64,000 nt of DNA from Gnetum montanum (taxonomy: Eukaryota; Streptophyta; Gnetopsida; Gnetales; Gnetaceae): assembly GCA_015680685.1 (NCBI GenBank), contig MNCI01028452.1, forward strand, positions 1,091,710 to 1,155,709. Reading direction: 5' to 3'. Positions within the stretch are counted from its first letter, which is position 1; each line of letters starts with the position of its first letter. Positions 9,205 to 19,879 of the stretch are shown one piece after another. The translations under genes and the position numbers were made by a program. The notes beneath the pieces are model-generated. The model was not told where the DNA came from. It saw nothing but the letters and a program-made list of their open reading frames with translations, and searched no databases.

Positions 9205-11569
9205 TCCCGTATGTTGTCATTCACATCTTGTCCAATAATCATCCACATCGAATTCCTAAAATAATACCTTTTCTTGAAATGCCCTATGTCAAAGATGCAT
9301 AAACTTGACAACTATATATGGATTCTCAATAATATTTTTCATTCTCCATTCCTTTATTGCAGAAACATTTTTATGTGGTTCTCCAAGCATTTCCTTATGT
9401 AGGTTTGGCCAGTAAATATCCGATGCACTCAAAGTTAAAAAAAATAGTCAATGGACCCAACTCATTTATCAAATTAAATAATTGCGCTTTGAATTTTCTC
9501 CAGTAGGAAGGTGTTCCTCGTATTGTTGTTCCAAATCTCATCAAATTATCAAAAAAATCATTTGATGGTGCATTTTGTTGTCCTTCACATAATTCTTGGA
9601 TTGTTAACGGTGCTTCTAAAATATTTTTTTTGAATAATACCAACGTTGATTTCAATGCATGATGCCTCATTATCATGTTATAAATGTGATACCTAAAAAT
9701 AAAATTAATACGTAATTAGTTCATACAATTTAAAAAACATCATTTTTGATACCTAATCTTTTATGACATCCAAATCTTCCATCCTTGTATCAAATTAGAT
9801 GTCTAGCATATTCATGTAACATGACATCCTTGGATATTCTTGTAAGGAAGTTACATTTTCCTAGTGGAAACAACGTTGGAAATGACATTGAAAGCATTTC
9901 AATTGTGTTGAACTCATTGATGGATGACTCTAAAAGTATTGGCTGTTGTACATAATTTGAACTTTCAACATTTGGATTCTAACCAAGCTCTTACCAGATC
10001 AAGTTCTTTTCCTAGAATAATTGAATGTGATGCTATCCTCCTCAAATAATGTAATGTAATGTAACGAATGCTTTCAAAGACATTAACATCTCCTGTATCA
10101 CCAACATCGTCTAAAGCATGCTCATTTATTTCTATATCTTGATGGAATGGATCATTTTGTTTCTTGTACAATGAGGCATCATACACACGTTTTTTATTTA
10201 CAACAAAGTTATAGGTTGTTCTAATTTGATTAAGTCTTCTTAGTATTAAGATTGGAATCTCATGGATCCTCAAAGATAGCCTAGTCTCAATTTCATATAC
10301 ATCTTGCATAAAACTAATGGTATGTCCTTTATATTGTAATTGACCTTCTATAGCATGTGTAACTTGTAAAATAGGGTTAATTCTTCTATAAGCATTTCTT
10401 CAACTTATAATAGTCTTGATAAGATTAATGGTTGGGGTTCTGCATCCATATTATTATTTGCAAAAAAAACGTTTATTCTCTTCATCATCTTGGTTCAAGA
10501 TCCCCATTTCTTTTTCTTCTAGACACCTTGAACACGTTAGACCAAGCCTTTCTACAAGTTTCATAGAAATACTTTAAAAACTTTCATTGCAGATATCACA
10601 TGATTGAGAAACATTGAAATTAGCAAACACACTAGAAAATCTTGTAATTGCATGCATGATTTATGCATTTGAATTATAAGATACCTGACTGTTCATATGT
10701 TTAGAAGGTATTTGTTGATTCATTGTATTTGGAATATTATGTTGTTGATGTTCCATTCATGATCTTGGTCAAGCTCATTCCTGATCAAGTTTTGCAACCA
10801 AATCTAACATTTCTACCACCTCTACTTGTCTTTTTCATTGCCTAAAATGTTGTTGTCTTTCACAACCCTATGCACATTCTCGTTCTATAGTACTAACCTC
10901 GGCTAAATTTATAAGTAATTCATCTTCTACCATCAAATCATCATTATGTGTAGACATCTGACGATGTTCACGACCATGACCACAACCACGACCACGACCA
11001 CATCTTCTATTTGAAAGAACTTCTTGTTGAAATGGAGGTGCATGCACATTTTCATTAATGGGAATGATTGCTAACTGATTTTCTTATTCATCTTTGTGTT
11101 CTCATCCTCATCCTCATCCACGTCCTTGTCCACATCTCCAATATGAAATATTTAACGGTTGTTAAGCACATTCTTCCATATTTTCATCATGTCCATTCAC
11201 TAAATCTTGCATATTTGTTGGAGATGTACTACTTATCTCATCAAAACATCCTTGTCCTTATTTGCAACCCCTTCCTAGCTGTGAAAAATTATTCTACAAA
11301 AAAACATGATATAGTTAGCTCTATTAACCCATAAATACAATGAAGTTTATGTACAACTAAAATAATTTTTCCTCTATATACCTCACTTCCTTACATCTGC
11401 TATTGCCACATTTCTTCTCTATGCCTTCTTTGACGTAAGCGATCTTCCATTCTATACAACTCCAAAGGATCTCCCCTTTCCTGAGCTTCTTTTCTTCAAT
11501 CTCTAAAACATTGTTGTCTTTCTCAATTTAATTCACGTTCTTTAGCATGTGGCACATTATCTATTTATA

Positions 11570-12110
11570 GGAATAAACTTCTTGATATAATATTTTTTTA
11601 TTTTAAATTTTTTCTTCTTTTTTTTGTAAAATAGGTAGCTAGATGTTGAATTCTATTTTCCTACCCAAATCTAATTGCTAAATATTATTTCTATTAGCAA
11701 TTGAAATAGAAGGATGTTTGTTATGGTTTTTGTATGAAGGTAGGAGTGGTATATATATGTAGACCAAAAAGTATTTTGTTATGAATTTTTTTAAATTTTA
11801 ATTTTTTTTAATAAAACCCAAATCTAAAAATAAAAATTAGTTATGTGGAACCCAAAATGCCCTAACTATTTATTTGGATAATTGTTAAAAACTGTTTATT
11901 TGGATAATTGTTAAAAATTAGTTGTGTGGAACCCAAAATGTTTTTTTATAAACCCAAAACCCAAAGACATTTCTAACTGTTTATGAGGATATCTTGTTAT
12001 GAGTTTTCTTAAATTTAAAAATAAAATCAATGAAACCCAAATCTAAAGAAAACAATAAACCACAATGAAAACGAGCGCTTTGCATTGCATTATTGATACT
12101 CTCTCCCCTC
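11570..12110. other. AT-rich stretch upstream of the Helitron Rep, no gene seen
   Basis: AT-rich DNA with local direct duplications: TTTATTTGGATAATTGTTAA at about 11869 and 11897, and TGTGGAACCCAAAATG at about 11847 and 11927. The 5' end of the Helitron could lie here (a bare TC terminus has no clear signature), but I could not fix it. Confidence 0.4.
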
Positions 12111-12119
12111 CCCTCGAGT

Positions 12120-12735
12120 GTTATGGATAAAATATTATTTTGTGTTACCGCTACCCTCTCTATCGAACAAAATATTATTTAGCGTTACCGATAACTTCTT
12201 TATGGAGCGTTATAGACAAAATATTATTGAGCGTTACCGTTACCGATCTATGATTGGTAGTGGAGCAGTATGAACAAAATATTATTTTGCATTACCCATA
12301 CCTTTTCCCTGAATTGTAATAAACAAAATATTATTGAGCATTACCATTACCGATGTACGATTGATAGTGGATACATTTTCCTGTTATGGACAAAATATTA
12401 TTTAGAGTTACCAATACCTTCTCCCTAGAGCGTTATTATTTTTGTGTTATGAATATGCTTTTCTTATTGATAGTGGAGTATGATGGACAAAATATTATTT
12501 TGTGTTATGGATATGCTTTTCTTATTTAGTGTTACCATTGCCTATTTTTGTAATGGAGCGGACAAAATATTACTTTACATTACCGACCCTCTCTCCTTGA
12601 AGCATTTTGGACAAAATATTATTTAACATTACTGGTATGGAGAGGGTTATGAGTGTTATGAACAAAATATTATTTAGCGTTACCAATACCTTTTGGAGTG
12701 TTAAGGAACATTAAGAATAAAATATTATTTAACAT
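12120..12735 (+). repeat. Degenerate array of 11 AAAATATTATT units
   Basis: The core (G/A)A(C/T)AAAATATTATT appears eleven times, at about 12125, 12167, 12211, 12271, 12322, 12388, 12483, 12549, 12605, 12660 and 12714. Spacing varies from about 40 to 95 bases. Most are followed by (A/T)GCGTTACCGATACC-like text and preceded by GTTATGGA. Reverse-oriented copies lie at about 14309-14385 and, at the edge of duplication copy 2, near 59855. The arrays lie on either side of the EC1-like gene in opposite orientation. Confidence 0.7.
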
Positions 12736-12989
12736 TATTGTTATCAATCTATGATTTGGCCAAATAATCTTAAATATCTTATATATATATAAAGCATGTT
12801 TGCGGAGTTGGTAAAATCTTTTTCAATTATTACCATGTAGAATTGAAGTGATTTTGTATTAATTGCAGTGATTTTGTATTAATATAATTAAAGAGCTTAA
12901 AAGTGAAGATTAAAGGCTATTGATTTCTTAGAATTGTTAACGTTATAGAGTACAGTCTGTCATGCGCATAAATTTTTGTGAGAGCACTC

Positions 12990-13085
12990 TGGCATCGGAA
13001 AGTGCGGAGCGCAAAAATTTCTGGCATCTGGAAAGTGCGGAGCGCATACGTTTTTGTGACAGCGCTGTGGCATCCGGAAAGTGTG
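12990..13085 (+). promoter_or_regulatory. Three-copy repeat upstream of the EC1-like gene
   Basis: TGGCATCnGGAAAGTG occurs at 12990 (lacking the n), 13022 and 13068; the first two continue CGGAGCGCA. It lies about 290-390 bases before the start codon, in the only GC-richer intergenic stretch nearby. A regulatory role is inferred from position only. Confidence 0.45.
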
Positions 13086-13305
13086 ACAGGCCTCCCGCGT
13101 AACTGAATTAAACACGAAGGAAATGAATGTCCCTTACCAAGGAAATCGATTTCAAACTCCCAATAATATACGAGACAAACCATGAAATGCGCACAAATGA
13201 CAGCCAAGAACGTTGAAAACAATGGCCAACGAAACCATGTGCAGAATGAATGGATGAATTATTGACAGTCCAGCGCATCTGAATTTCTGATAGTGCAGCA
13301 ACACC

Positions 13306-13316
13306 TCTACATATAT
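13306..13316 (+). promoter_or_regulatory. Possible TATA element of the EC1-like gene
   Basis: CTACATATATC lies about 65 bases before the ATG at 13377. If used, transcription would start near 13340 with a short leader. It is weak evidence because AT-rich words are common here. Confidence 0.25.
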
Positions 13317-13376
13317 CCTTGCCAAAACTCCGTTACAGCAACAGCAGCCGAGGATAATAAGAAGAATAATAATACA

Positions 13377-13727
13377 ATGGAGAGAATCGTCGCAGCCACA
13401 GCCAGAGTAGTTATTTTGATGGCGATGATAATGATTACAGTGATGGTGTCTGCGAACAGCAACAGCAACAATGCAAATGAAAGTCCAAGTGCGTGCAGAG
13501 CGACGATAGAGGAGATGAAGAATTGCACGAATGATTTTGTTGTATATTTGCTGTATACAACTCCCATCCCAGCCAAGTGCTGCAAAAGCTGGATAGACAC
13601 CAAGCCACAGTGCTGGCCCAGCGTTCTGTCTGCAATCGCTTTCAGTCCCAACGAGGCTGATCAAGTCCTTCATTTTTGCTCTACCCATTATCCTTCTTTT
13701 TCTCCTCCTCCTCCTCCTTCTCCTTAG
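13377..13727 (+). CDS. EC1-like (egg cell-secreted, prolamin-like) small cysteine-rich protein
   Basis: 116 codons, intronless, intact. An N-terminal hydrophobic signal peptide (about residues 10-26, cut near VSA|N) predicts secretion. The mature part has six cysteines at 40, 50, 68, 69, 79 and 101 in the pattern CRATIEEMKNCTN, KCCKSW, CWPSVLSAIAF and FSPNEADQVLHFC. This fits the prolamin-like/EC1 domain (family form: C..ALxELKSCTNEI, CC.AI, CWP.ML.SLGFT.EE...L.GYC). In Arabidopsis, EC1 proteins are released from the egg cell and activate sperm before gamete fusion. A proline-rich tail ends the protein. I chose 13377 because an in-frame ATG at 13293 would put 28 hydrophilic residues before the signal peptide. 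EC1 proper versus another ECA1/prolamin-like subfamily is not certain. Confidence 0.8.
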   Translation: MERIVAATARVVILMAMIMITVMVSANSNSNNANESPSACRATIEEMKNCTNDFVVYLLYTTPIPAKCCKSWIDTKPQCWPSVLSAIAFSPNEADQVLHFCSTHYPSFSPPPPPSP

Positions 13728-14347
13728 ACTGCTCCTTCTCCTTAGACTGATTTTGCTTGCTTTTATGTTCTGTCTCTGTTTGTGTTATTCTGTAGCTTTG
13801 TTTCAGGGCTTTGTCTGAGTGTAATGGTAGCTTCTGTCTCAAAATAATGGAATTGTTCGGTTTGGTGATTTTGTATCTTGGGATTTGTGTGCTTCTCGTA
13901 TGAGCTTTATGTTTTATGGTGTGATCGATCATCAATAGGGCTGCTCGACAAATTTGCTGTGGAAGATCTCGCTTTTCGGATATATCATTGGAATCAAAAT
14001 GCTCAATGTATTAAATTTAAATTTGACTATTTTGGCTATGTGCTACTCGATTTATAAGTGACCTTGAAGATATAATAGCATTCGTTTTGTTTTGTTACAG
14101 CGAATACTTAATAGCGTTATCAATATGCTTGGAACATATCTTTTAAGCCAGGATGCACGATATTTCTAAGGTGCAAAGCATGTGATGTGAGGTAACTAAT
14201 TAAAATAAGTACACTCAAATTTAATAAAATTTATTTTGGTTAAGACGCCAACTACTAATCATAAATTGGTAACCCAAATTAAATTCTATCTCACGGGAGC
14301 CTATCAATAAAGCTAAATAATATTTTATTCATAACACTCCAAGGAAA
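13728..14347. other. 3' flank of the EC1-like gene, no gene seen
   Basis: T-rich sequence follows the stop, consistent with a 3' untranslated region, then AT-rich DNA. At 14309-14347 lies a reverse-oriented copy of the AAAATATTATT repeat unit (AATAATATTTTATTCATAAC). No coding frame is supported. Confidence 0.5.
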
Positions 14348-14349
14348 GC

Positions 14350-15988
14350 CTATAAGTAGCACTAAATAATATTTCATCTATAATGCCAATATATTTGCTC
14401 CAAGTGAATGCACAACTTTTATATTTATGTTTTCATATTGCATGGACAAGGAATAAAATTTAGAAAGGCAAGAGAAGCATGCATGGAAAACAACAATCCA
14501 CGGGAATTCCAAAATATTTTACAATCAAGATTTATCACCAAACTTGGAGTTAGTTATCCTTCTCATCATGTAATCACAATTATGTCACAAAAATTGTTAT
14601 AGAATACATTGAATCTAGTAAAATGGAAATTTGGATAATTTTCAACAAAGTAGATAAACTAAAATTTAACTCCTTTTTGACAAGATTCTTTTGGGTAAAT
14701 TATAGATGTATATTATAAATATACAACTAAGCTAGTTTTATCTTAACTATTGATGTGAACGGAGGTAGTTTTTTCAAAAGAGTTGGATTACGTTCTATGT
14801 GAACAAAGCATGCCTCTAGGTTGGTTGGGAAAGGGCAAGGGAGGGGTGTTGGTTCACCTCTAGGTTTAGATTATATCATAGAATTAATTGGGATATAGTT
14901 TGTGGGGCAAGAAAGTAGTAATAATTAAAATTGAAAATCTTTTTATGACAAAACACAGTCTAACCTAGTAACCTTCAATTCAACCTTATTTATTGCACTT
15001 TAAAACTTACCATTACCTAATACTAAGTTAGAACTTTAGATCTTCGACAACAATTTTTAGAATGGGCAAAGATTTTAGATCTTCTCATTTCCAATGGGCT
15101 CATTAGGTTTCACCATCTACATCCTTTACATTTACAAGACCTTAAAGTAACTCATGTATGGACTTGCTTTTATCTTGATAATACTAAATAGATTATAAAA
15201 TCTATAGTTGAAGATGAGGTGGTAAAATCTTATCATCATTATTTAGAATTTATTTTATAAATTAGTATATAAACTAATACACAAAATACAAAATTTCCAT
15301 TGAGAAAGATTATTTGTAGAAGTAAATGATAAATATAAGAAAGCAAGACAAACTCATTAGATCTCATACAAACATAGTAAAAATTTAAAGTAAATATTTT
15401 TTTTAAGGTAGCTGAACCCTCACAAACATAAAGCTTATAAAAACTAGTTTGATGATTCTATCTAAGCTAGAAAAGATATAAAAAATGCTAACAAAACAAA
15501 GAGATCATTTATCATGAGGTAGAAGTGTCTTGCTAAAAATAATAAAAGGAATTTTTGTCAAAGTACAAGAAGAACATTTTGTTCACATAATCAAAAAAGA
15601 GCTTAAAAATTTTTAGACATTCTTCTAATGTAAAGTTTCTACACAACTAAACTATTATTCTAACAATGTTTGTGCATTTTATAATAATCTTTTTAATAGA
15701 GAAGATGATATTTTTCATTACAATTTTTTTAAAGCTCTTTTGCATTTTTCCCTCAAAAAATTTTATCTATGGCATTAACATATTAGCATATGAAAGACTA
15801 ATAGATTCAAAAGGTTCATATGGTAAATTTCTTGGAATGTATATTCACATAGAAATTTAGAAAAAATTAAATGTTATTACTAATAATGGTCTTAGTGAAT
15901 TGTGGAAGATCAATAAGGTAATACTTCTTTATAAGAAAGGTGACACAAATAATCTAAAAAACTATCATATGATACTTGTAAACAGTAT
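14350..15988 (+). pseudogene. LINE-type retrotransposon remnant, upstream part (copy 1)
   Basis: Plus-strand text translates in patches to LINE polymerase-like sequence. CLAKNNKRNF (about 15520) and EEHFVHIIKKELKNF (about 15570) come first, then FYNNLFNREDD (about 15680). LLYKKGDTNNLKNYHMI follows near 15930, matching the L..KKGD..NYRPI entry motif of LINE RT. It resumes as LLTTILE (about 17035-17057) between the solo LTR and B. Many stops; no intact ORF. Confidence 0.6.
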
Positions 15989-16011
15989 TGATGAGTCATG
16001 AATTTGCTGGC

Positions 16012-16165
16012 TGTGATATCGCAACCGTGATATCACAGCCCTGTTGTATCAATAGTCGCGATATCACAACGACCGTGATATCGCAGCCGCGATATCACGT
16101 ACGTGATTTCGCGTACACAATATCAGGTCTTCCCTGTGATATCATGTACGCGATATCGCAGTGTG
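16012..16165 (+). repeat. Expanded GATATC array in the U3 of the solo LTR
   Basis: Seven perfect GATATC sites and two or three degenerate ones (ATTTC, AATATC) lie within 150 bases, each usually within a GTGATATCGC or CGCGATATCAC context, ending just before the TATA box. Confidence 0.7.
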
Positions 16166-16174
16166 CGACAATTT

Positions 16175-16187
16175 CTATAAATAAGAG
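16175..16187 (+). promoter_or_regulatory. TATA box of the solo LTR
   Basis: CTATAAATAAGAG is identical to that of J. A solo LTR could still act as a promoter reading toward B. Confidence 0.65.
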
Positions 16188-16422
16188 GCAGCTTTCCTAG
16201 TTTTAGAGATTAGGGAGTTAGAAGTAGCGAAGCTCTGGCAGTTTGGCCACTCCAGAGATAGTTTATTTTCCTATGTCTGCCCGCAGTGTGGTGAATGTAA
16301 TTGTACGACATCCTTTATTTGAGTGTGACGTACTTGGACATGAACATGATCGAAAATAAAGATCAAGATTACTTCATCATTACAGCAATCCCTTTGTTTA
16401 TTTAATTATTTTAACGCAGAAT

Positions 16423-16742
16423 GAGTACAACTTGATTACAAGCATCTTCGTGTGACTACTTGGTAACCCAGTGGCGTACCTAGGATCTACGATTGGTAAT
16501 CCCAGTGGTAGTCATGCACCAAGATGTGTACGGTTAGTCAAGGAATCCATTGCTCATCGCACTTAGGCTAGTAACGTGGTACGAGTACGACTTGATTACG
16601 AGCATTAAGTGTGACTACTTGGTAGCCTAGTGGCGTACCTAGGATCTGCGCTTGGTAATCCCAGTGGTAGTCGTGCACGACGTCCAAGATGTGTACGGTT
16701 GATCAAGGAATTGGTTGCTCATCACACTTAGGCTAGATTAGA
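16423..16742 (+). repeat. 160-base tandem duplication within the solo LTR
   Basis: GAGTACAACTTGATTAC (16423) recurs as GAGTACGACTTGATTAC (16583). The following text (GTGTGACTACTTGGTA, GTGGCGTACCTAGGATCT, GTAATCCCAGTGGTAGT) repeats at the same offset. It overlaps the region that is duplicated with a different period in J. Confidence 0.75.
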
Positions 16743-17052
16743 TTCTCTCAACCCTTTCCTCCTAACTTAGCTTAGTTAATCTTACATTCCACTGCCTTCA
16801 GGAGTAGCATTAGAACTAGGAACATATCATACACCTCATCTGGACTAAACCATACATGACAAATATAATACTGGTCCAAGTGGGAAGACAGCAAACTGAG
16901 ACCTAAGGATAACTGTCTAGGTGCCACAACTAGTCCGTCTGTGGAGTTCGACCGGATCGCGCGTGCTACGCTCATTTCGTATGGTTGAGTGTAGGGGTAC
17001 CTCGCCACTCATCAAGTATTTATGCTTAGTTATTGACTACTATTCTTGAAAG

Positions 17053-17057
17053 AAGAA
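17053..17057. repeat. Target site duplication of element B (left copy)
   Basis: AAGAA here equals 22944-22948 after the far LTR. Joining the flanks reproduces the empty site at 61523-61545 in copy 2 (TTCTTGAAATAAGAATAAGC, one substitution). Confidence 0.92.
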
Positions 17058-17803
17058 TGATGAGTGGCAAGGTACCCCTACACTCAACCATACGAATATG
17101 AGCGTTTCACGCACGATCCGGTCGAACTTTGCAGACGGGCTAGTTGTGGTATCTAGACAATTATCCTTAGGTCACAATTCGTTGTCTTCCCACCTGGACT
17201 AGTATTAGCTTTGTCACGTATGGTTTAGTCCAAAGTGAGGTGTATGATGTGTTCTTATGCTAATGCTACTCCTGGGTATGATGGAAAATAAGATTAACTA
17301 AGCTAAGAGAGAAAGGGTGAGAGAGAATCTAAGCTAGCCTAAGTGCAATGAGTATCTATTCCTCAATCATCCATACACATCTTGGACCTCCTACACGACT
17401 AGCACTGGGATTACCAAGCACAAATCCTAGGTATGTTACTAGGTTACCAAGTAGTCACAATTAAATGCCCATGATTAAGTCGTACTCATTTTGCGTTTAA
17501 CAGGAGTTTAGGGTCAGAGATATTAACTAAGAAAGCAGTAAATAAAAATTATGTCATGCTACAATGATGAAGTAATCTCGATATTTATTTTTGGTCATGC
17601 GCGTGTCCAAGTACGTCACACTCGACTAAGAATGTCATACAATTACAATCACCACACTGCAGGCATGCACTGAGAAATAATCCTAACTCTTATTTATGGA
17701 AATTGAGGTAGGTTGCGATATCAGGGGTTCGATAACTGGGCCTGACAGACCATATCTTGTATCAAGGCTTCGATAACTGGGCCTGACAAACCATGACTCA
17801 TCA
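17058..17803 (-). repeat. 3' LTR of element B
   Basis: 746 bases, TGATGAGTGGCAAGG to ATGACTCATCA. It lacks about 70 bases present in the 5' LTR just outside the TATA region (22743-22812), and the TATA-like text is altered (TCTTATTTATGG). Confidence 0.9.
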
Positions 17804-17840
17804 TACCCCCATGACTGAATAACAACTCATCCTCGAGTTA
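17804..17840 (-). other. Polypurine tract of element B
   Basis: On the minus strand the sequence ending CAGTCATGGGGGTA abuts the 3' LTR, preceded by CTCGAGGATGAG. Confidence 0.8.
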
Positions 17841-17974
17841 AAGAAAGTGAGGAACAAGTTCAATTGATTACATAGTGGTTAGGTATGGGATTATTGACTG
17901 ACTAGGAATTTATTTATGCCACAATGGAGAATTAAACAGAACAAAATTTGGATACAAACACAAAAGATAAAACT

Positions 17975-18410
17975 TGTGAAACTCATGGGGTTCCCAGTAG
18001 TGGTGGCTCCTCCATGGATGTCTTTCCTTTGTTTGGTGCTATAGGCTTCTAAGATTGATACTGTTGAAGAAGTGCCTGAAGTTTCTCCTCTTCTATGCAC
18101 AGATTATGAGCTGTCCATGCTGAGTTCCAATGTTTGATGGAGTCAGCACTTTCCATGGATACGGTAGCTGTGGGAACACTTAATTGGCCTTGACATGTCA
18201 TGCTGCAATAGCCGTCATTCCTCTTCATAGGCCTGGGCCCTGACCTCTCCAACTTTTTCTTGGATAGATTATGAAGTTCTATGATGGATGCTGAGTGATT
18301 GTGCCTCCTTCTCTGTATGTTCTGCATGAAGTCCTTGGCCCCAGCCTCCCCCCTGGTCATTTGGTTGCACCTTGAGAAGGTCCTCCTTATTGTCTTCTTT
18401 TGGGGGCCAT
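17975..18410 (-). pseudogene. ORF3 of element B
   Basis: The ATG at 18410 directly follows the acceptor AG. The ATG frame reads MAPKRRQ then a stop. An overlapping frame (from 18420) stays open for 123 codons, with basic KKTIRR and an EEEKLQALLQQYQS end that matches A. Homology with A runs over the whole stretch, which supports a real ancestral ORF now shifted in frame. Function unknown. Confidence 0.45.
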
Positions 18411-18471
18411 CTATAATCACACAAAGATCAATTGTTAGTAAGGTTATTGAAAAAGTTCAATGATTTCATAC
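18411..18471 (-). other. Intron-like block before ORF3 in element B
   Basis: 61 bases: donor AAG then GTATGA, TACTAAC at 18434-18440, acceptor GATTATAG next to ATGGCC. It is almost the same as in A. Confidence 0.6.
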
Positions 18472-19860
18472 CTTACTCATTACCTTTAATAAATTTTGAA
18501 TTCTTTGCTTAGTGTGGTTTTAGAGTTAGAAATTTTTTCAAGGAAGTTGCCCTAAGAGTTTAATGTCAAACCTAGTTTGTTTAGGTGACACATAAAAGGA
18601 CCTGGTTTTGAGGAATGTTTGATAAAATGATGACAAAGGAAACAATAGATTTGGCAATGAAGTACTCAGAGGGTATAAGATGATGTGGTGGTATGCAACA
18701 AGTAAAAATTGTAAAAGTCACGCAAGTGGGTCCTCCCCAAAGTAGGTTCCAACCTATAATGCCCTTGCGTAATCACACCTTAAAATGTCTATAGGCACTA
18801 GAAGGGTTAAATGTAATCCATACTAGTTTCACAAAACACACACATGTAAGTATCACCGGAATGAGGTAAGAATTCTATGCTACACAAGACACGAGTTACA
18901 ATTACATGAACAGCGAGATGATACGGACTACAAAAGGGGTTGTAGAGATTGGGACATGAGGTAAATGACCTAGGGAATAGTGAATCCTACGTGTAAAGCA
19001 TGATTAATGTGTCATTAACCTATCGTTCCAAGATCAGGACCAAGTCCATTCCTCTGATCAATGACATCGCATTGTTTCATCCCATGATAAGAAACTATGA
19101 GAGTACTAGAACAACAAGGCGTACAATCACTTGGCATTTTGTTCAAGGGAGGAGTGATTTTAGCTTGTGGCACTTCCTTTTTTTTTTTGTTTTTTGTTTT
19201 TTTTTTCAATTGCTGATTCCAGAGAAGCTGCCAACCTTCAGGCGTGGGTGCATGTCTTTCCAGTGGGACCCCCTAGAACCGCATTGGATTTTTGAGTGCC
19301 TTTTGATTACTCTTACTCCCATTTTTCGTTAGATCTACAAGGATCTTAGTAAAACCATGTTGCATGATAACTCTCACAGACATCACCAAAGAGAATCCGC
19401 AAGTCCCCTTGATGTCACCCCCTAATCATTCCCTCTTGATCCATCCTTCTTTATTTTGAGTACAATGAACAAAAAATTAATTTTAAGTTTCAAGAATGTC
19501 AAGAATATCACTGTACCCTCAATCAGAACCTCTTATTTGTAGAATGGATGAGTGGGTGTAATGGGCTCACTGTCCACATAATTGATCACTCGAGACTCGA
19601 TAACATAGAACGCACCTCAACCAATGAGCCACATGAGTGTTTTATTCGTAGATGAGATTACTTAAAAAAACATAAAAACATAAAAATACAAAATGATAAA
19701 ACAAGAAATTGAAAACGGAAAAACTGGAAAACAAAAAGTTGTAAAATTAAAGAAAATAAAAAGTGGTTATTAATCCTGTTTGTTACTAGAATGGGGGATA
19801 TCCCCCATAACTAAATGGTTGAGGATGGAAAGGATTAATAAATGGAAGATGAGGACCCTT
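18472..19860 (-). mobile_element. Post-integrase non-coding region of element B
   Basis: Collinear with 3329-4700 of A. The CT microsatellite of A is replaced here by T-rich runs (about 19169-19206). Landmark GTGGGTCCTCCCC lies at about 18727. No coding frame is supported. Confidence 0.7.
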
Positions 19861-19879
19861 GCATGTTGGAAATATTGGG

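Larger units (their letters stand above)
7453..11560 (-). pseudogene. Helitron Rep-helicase, part 1
   Basis: A decayed rolling-circle transposon protein on the minus strand. In order: arginine-rich start (LRQRRHREEMWQ, about 11460), RGRG run (about 11000), cysteine pairs CDIC and CSRC (about 10610-10530), YKGHTISFMQDV then PILILRR (about 10330-10230), and KDVMLHEYARHLI.YKDGRFG (about 9850-9770). Next come TIRGTPSYWRKFKAQLFNLINELGP (ORF 9395-9676) and the HUH nuclease motif SPHVHGFLWIKGA (9165-9204). WRANADFQLVLDKYVVIKYIAK follows in the open frame 8057-8692. The helicase begins at 7725-7453 (KCYKIITNHL, then LLMIIQGTTSIG) and breaks at element A. The catalytic second tyrosine is replaced. Several frameshifts and stops make this a pseudogene. 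Confidence 0.85.
15989..17014 (+). repeat. Solo LTR
   Basis: 1026 bases, TGATGAGTCATG to GCCACTCATCA, flanked by the five-base duplication AGTAT (15984-15988 and 17015-17019). There is no internal region, so it arose by recombination between the two LTRs of an element. The empty site survives at 61493-61497 in copy 2. It is longer than the other LTRs because of an internal 160-base tandem duplication. Confidence 0.93.

Noticed and set aside
13293-13376. Upstream in-frame ATG as start of the EC1-like gene
   Set aside because: It would put 28 polar residues before the signal peptide; the ATG at 13377 places the hydrophobic segment correctly.
13152-13688. Long minus-strand open frames opposite the EC1-like gene
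   Set aside because: They are antisense shadows of the plus-strand gene, which has a signal peptide and the six-cysteine pattern; the antisense frames show no family motif.
16012-16165. CRISPR-like array of short repeats
   Set aside because: Units are short palindromes with irregular spacing inside an LTR U3 of a plant retroelement; there are no constant-length spacers.
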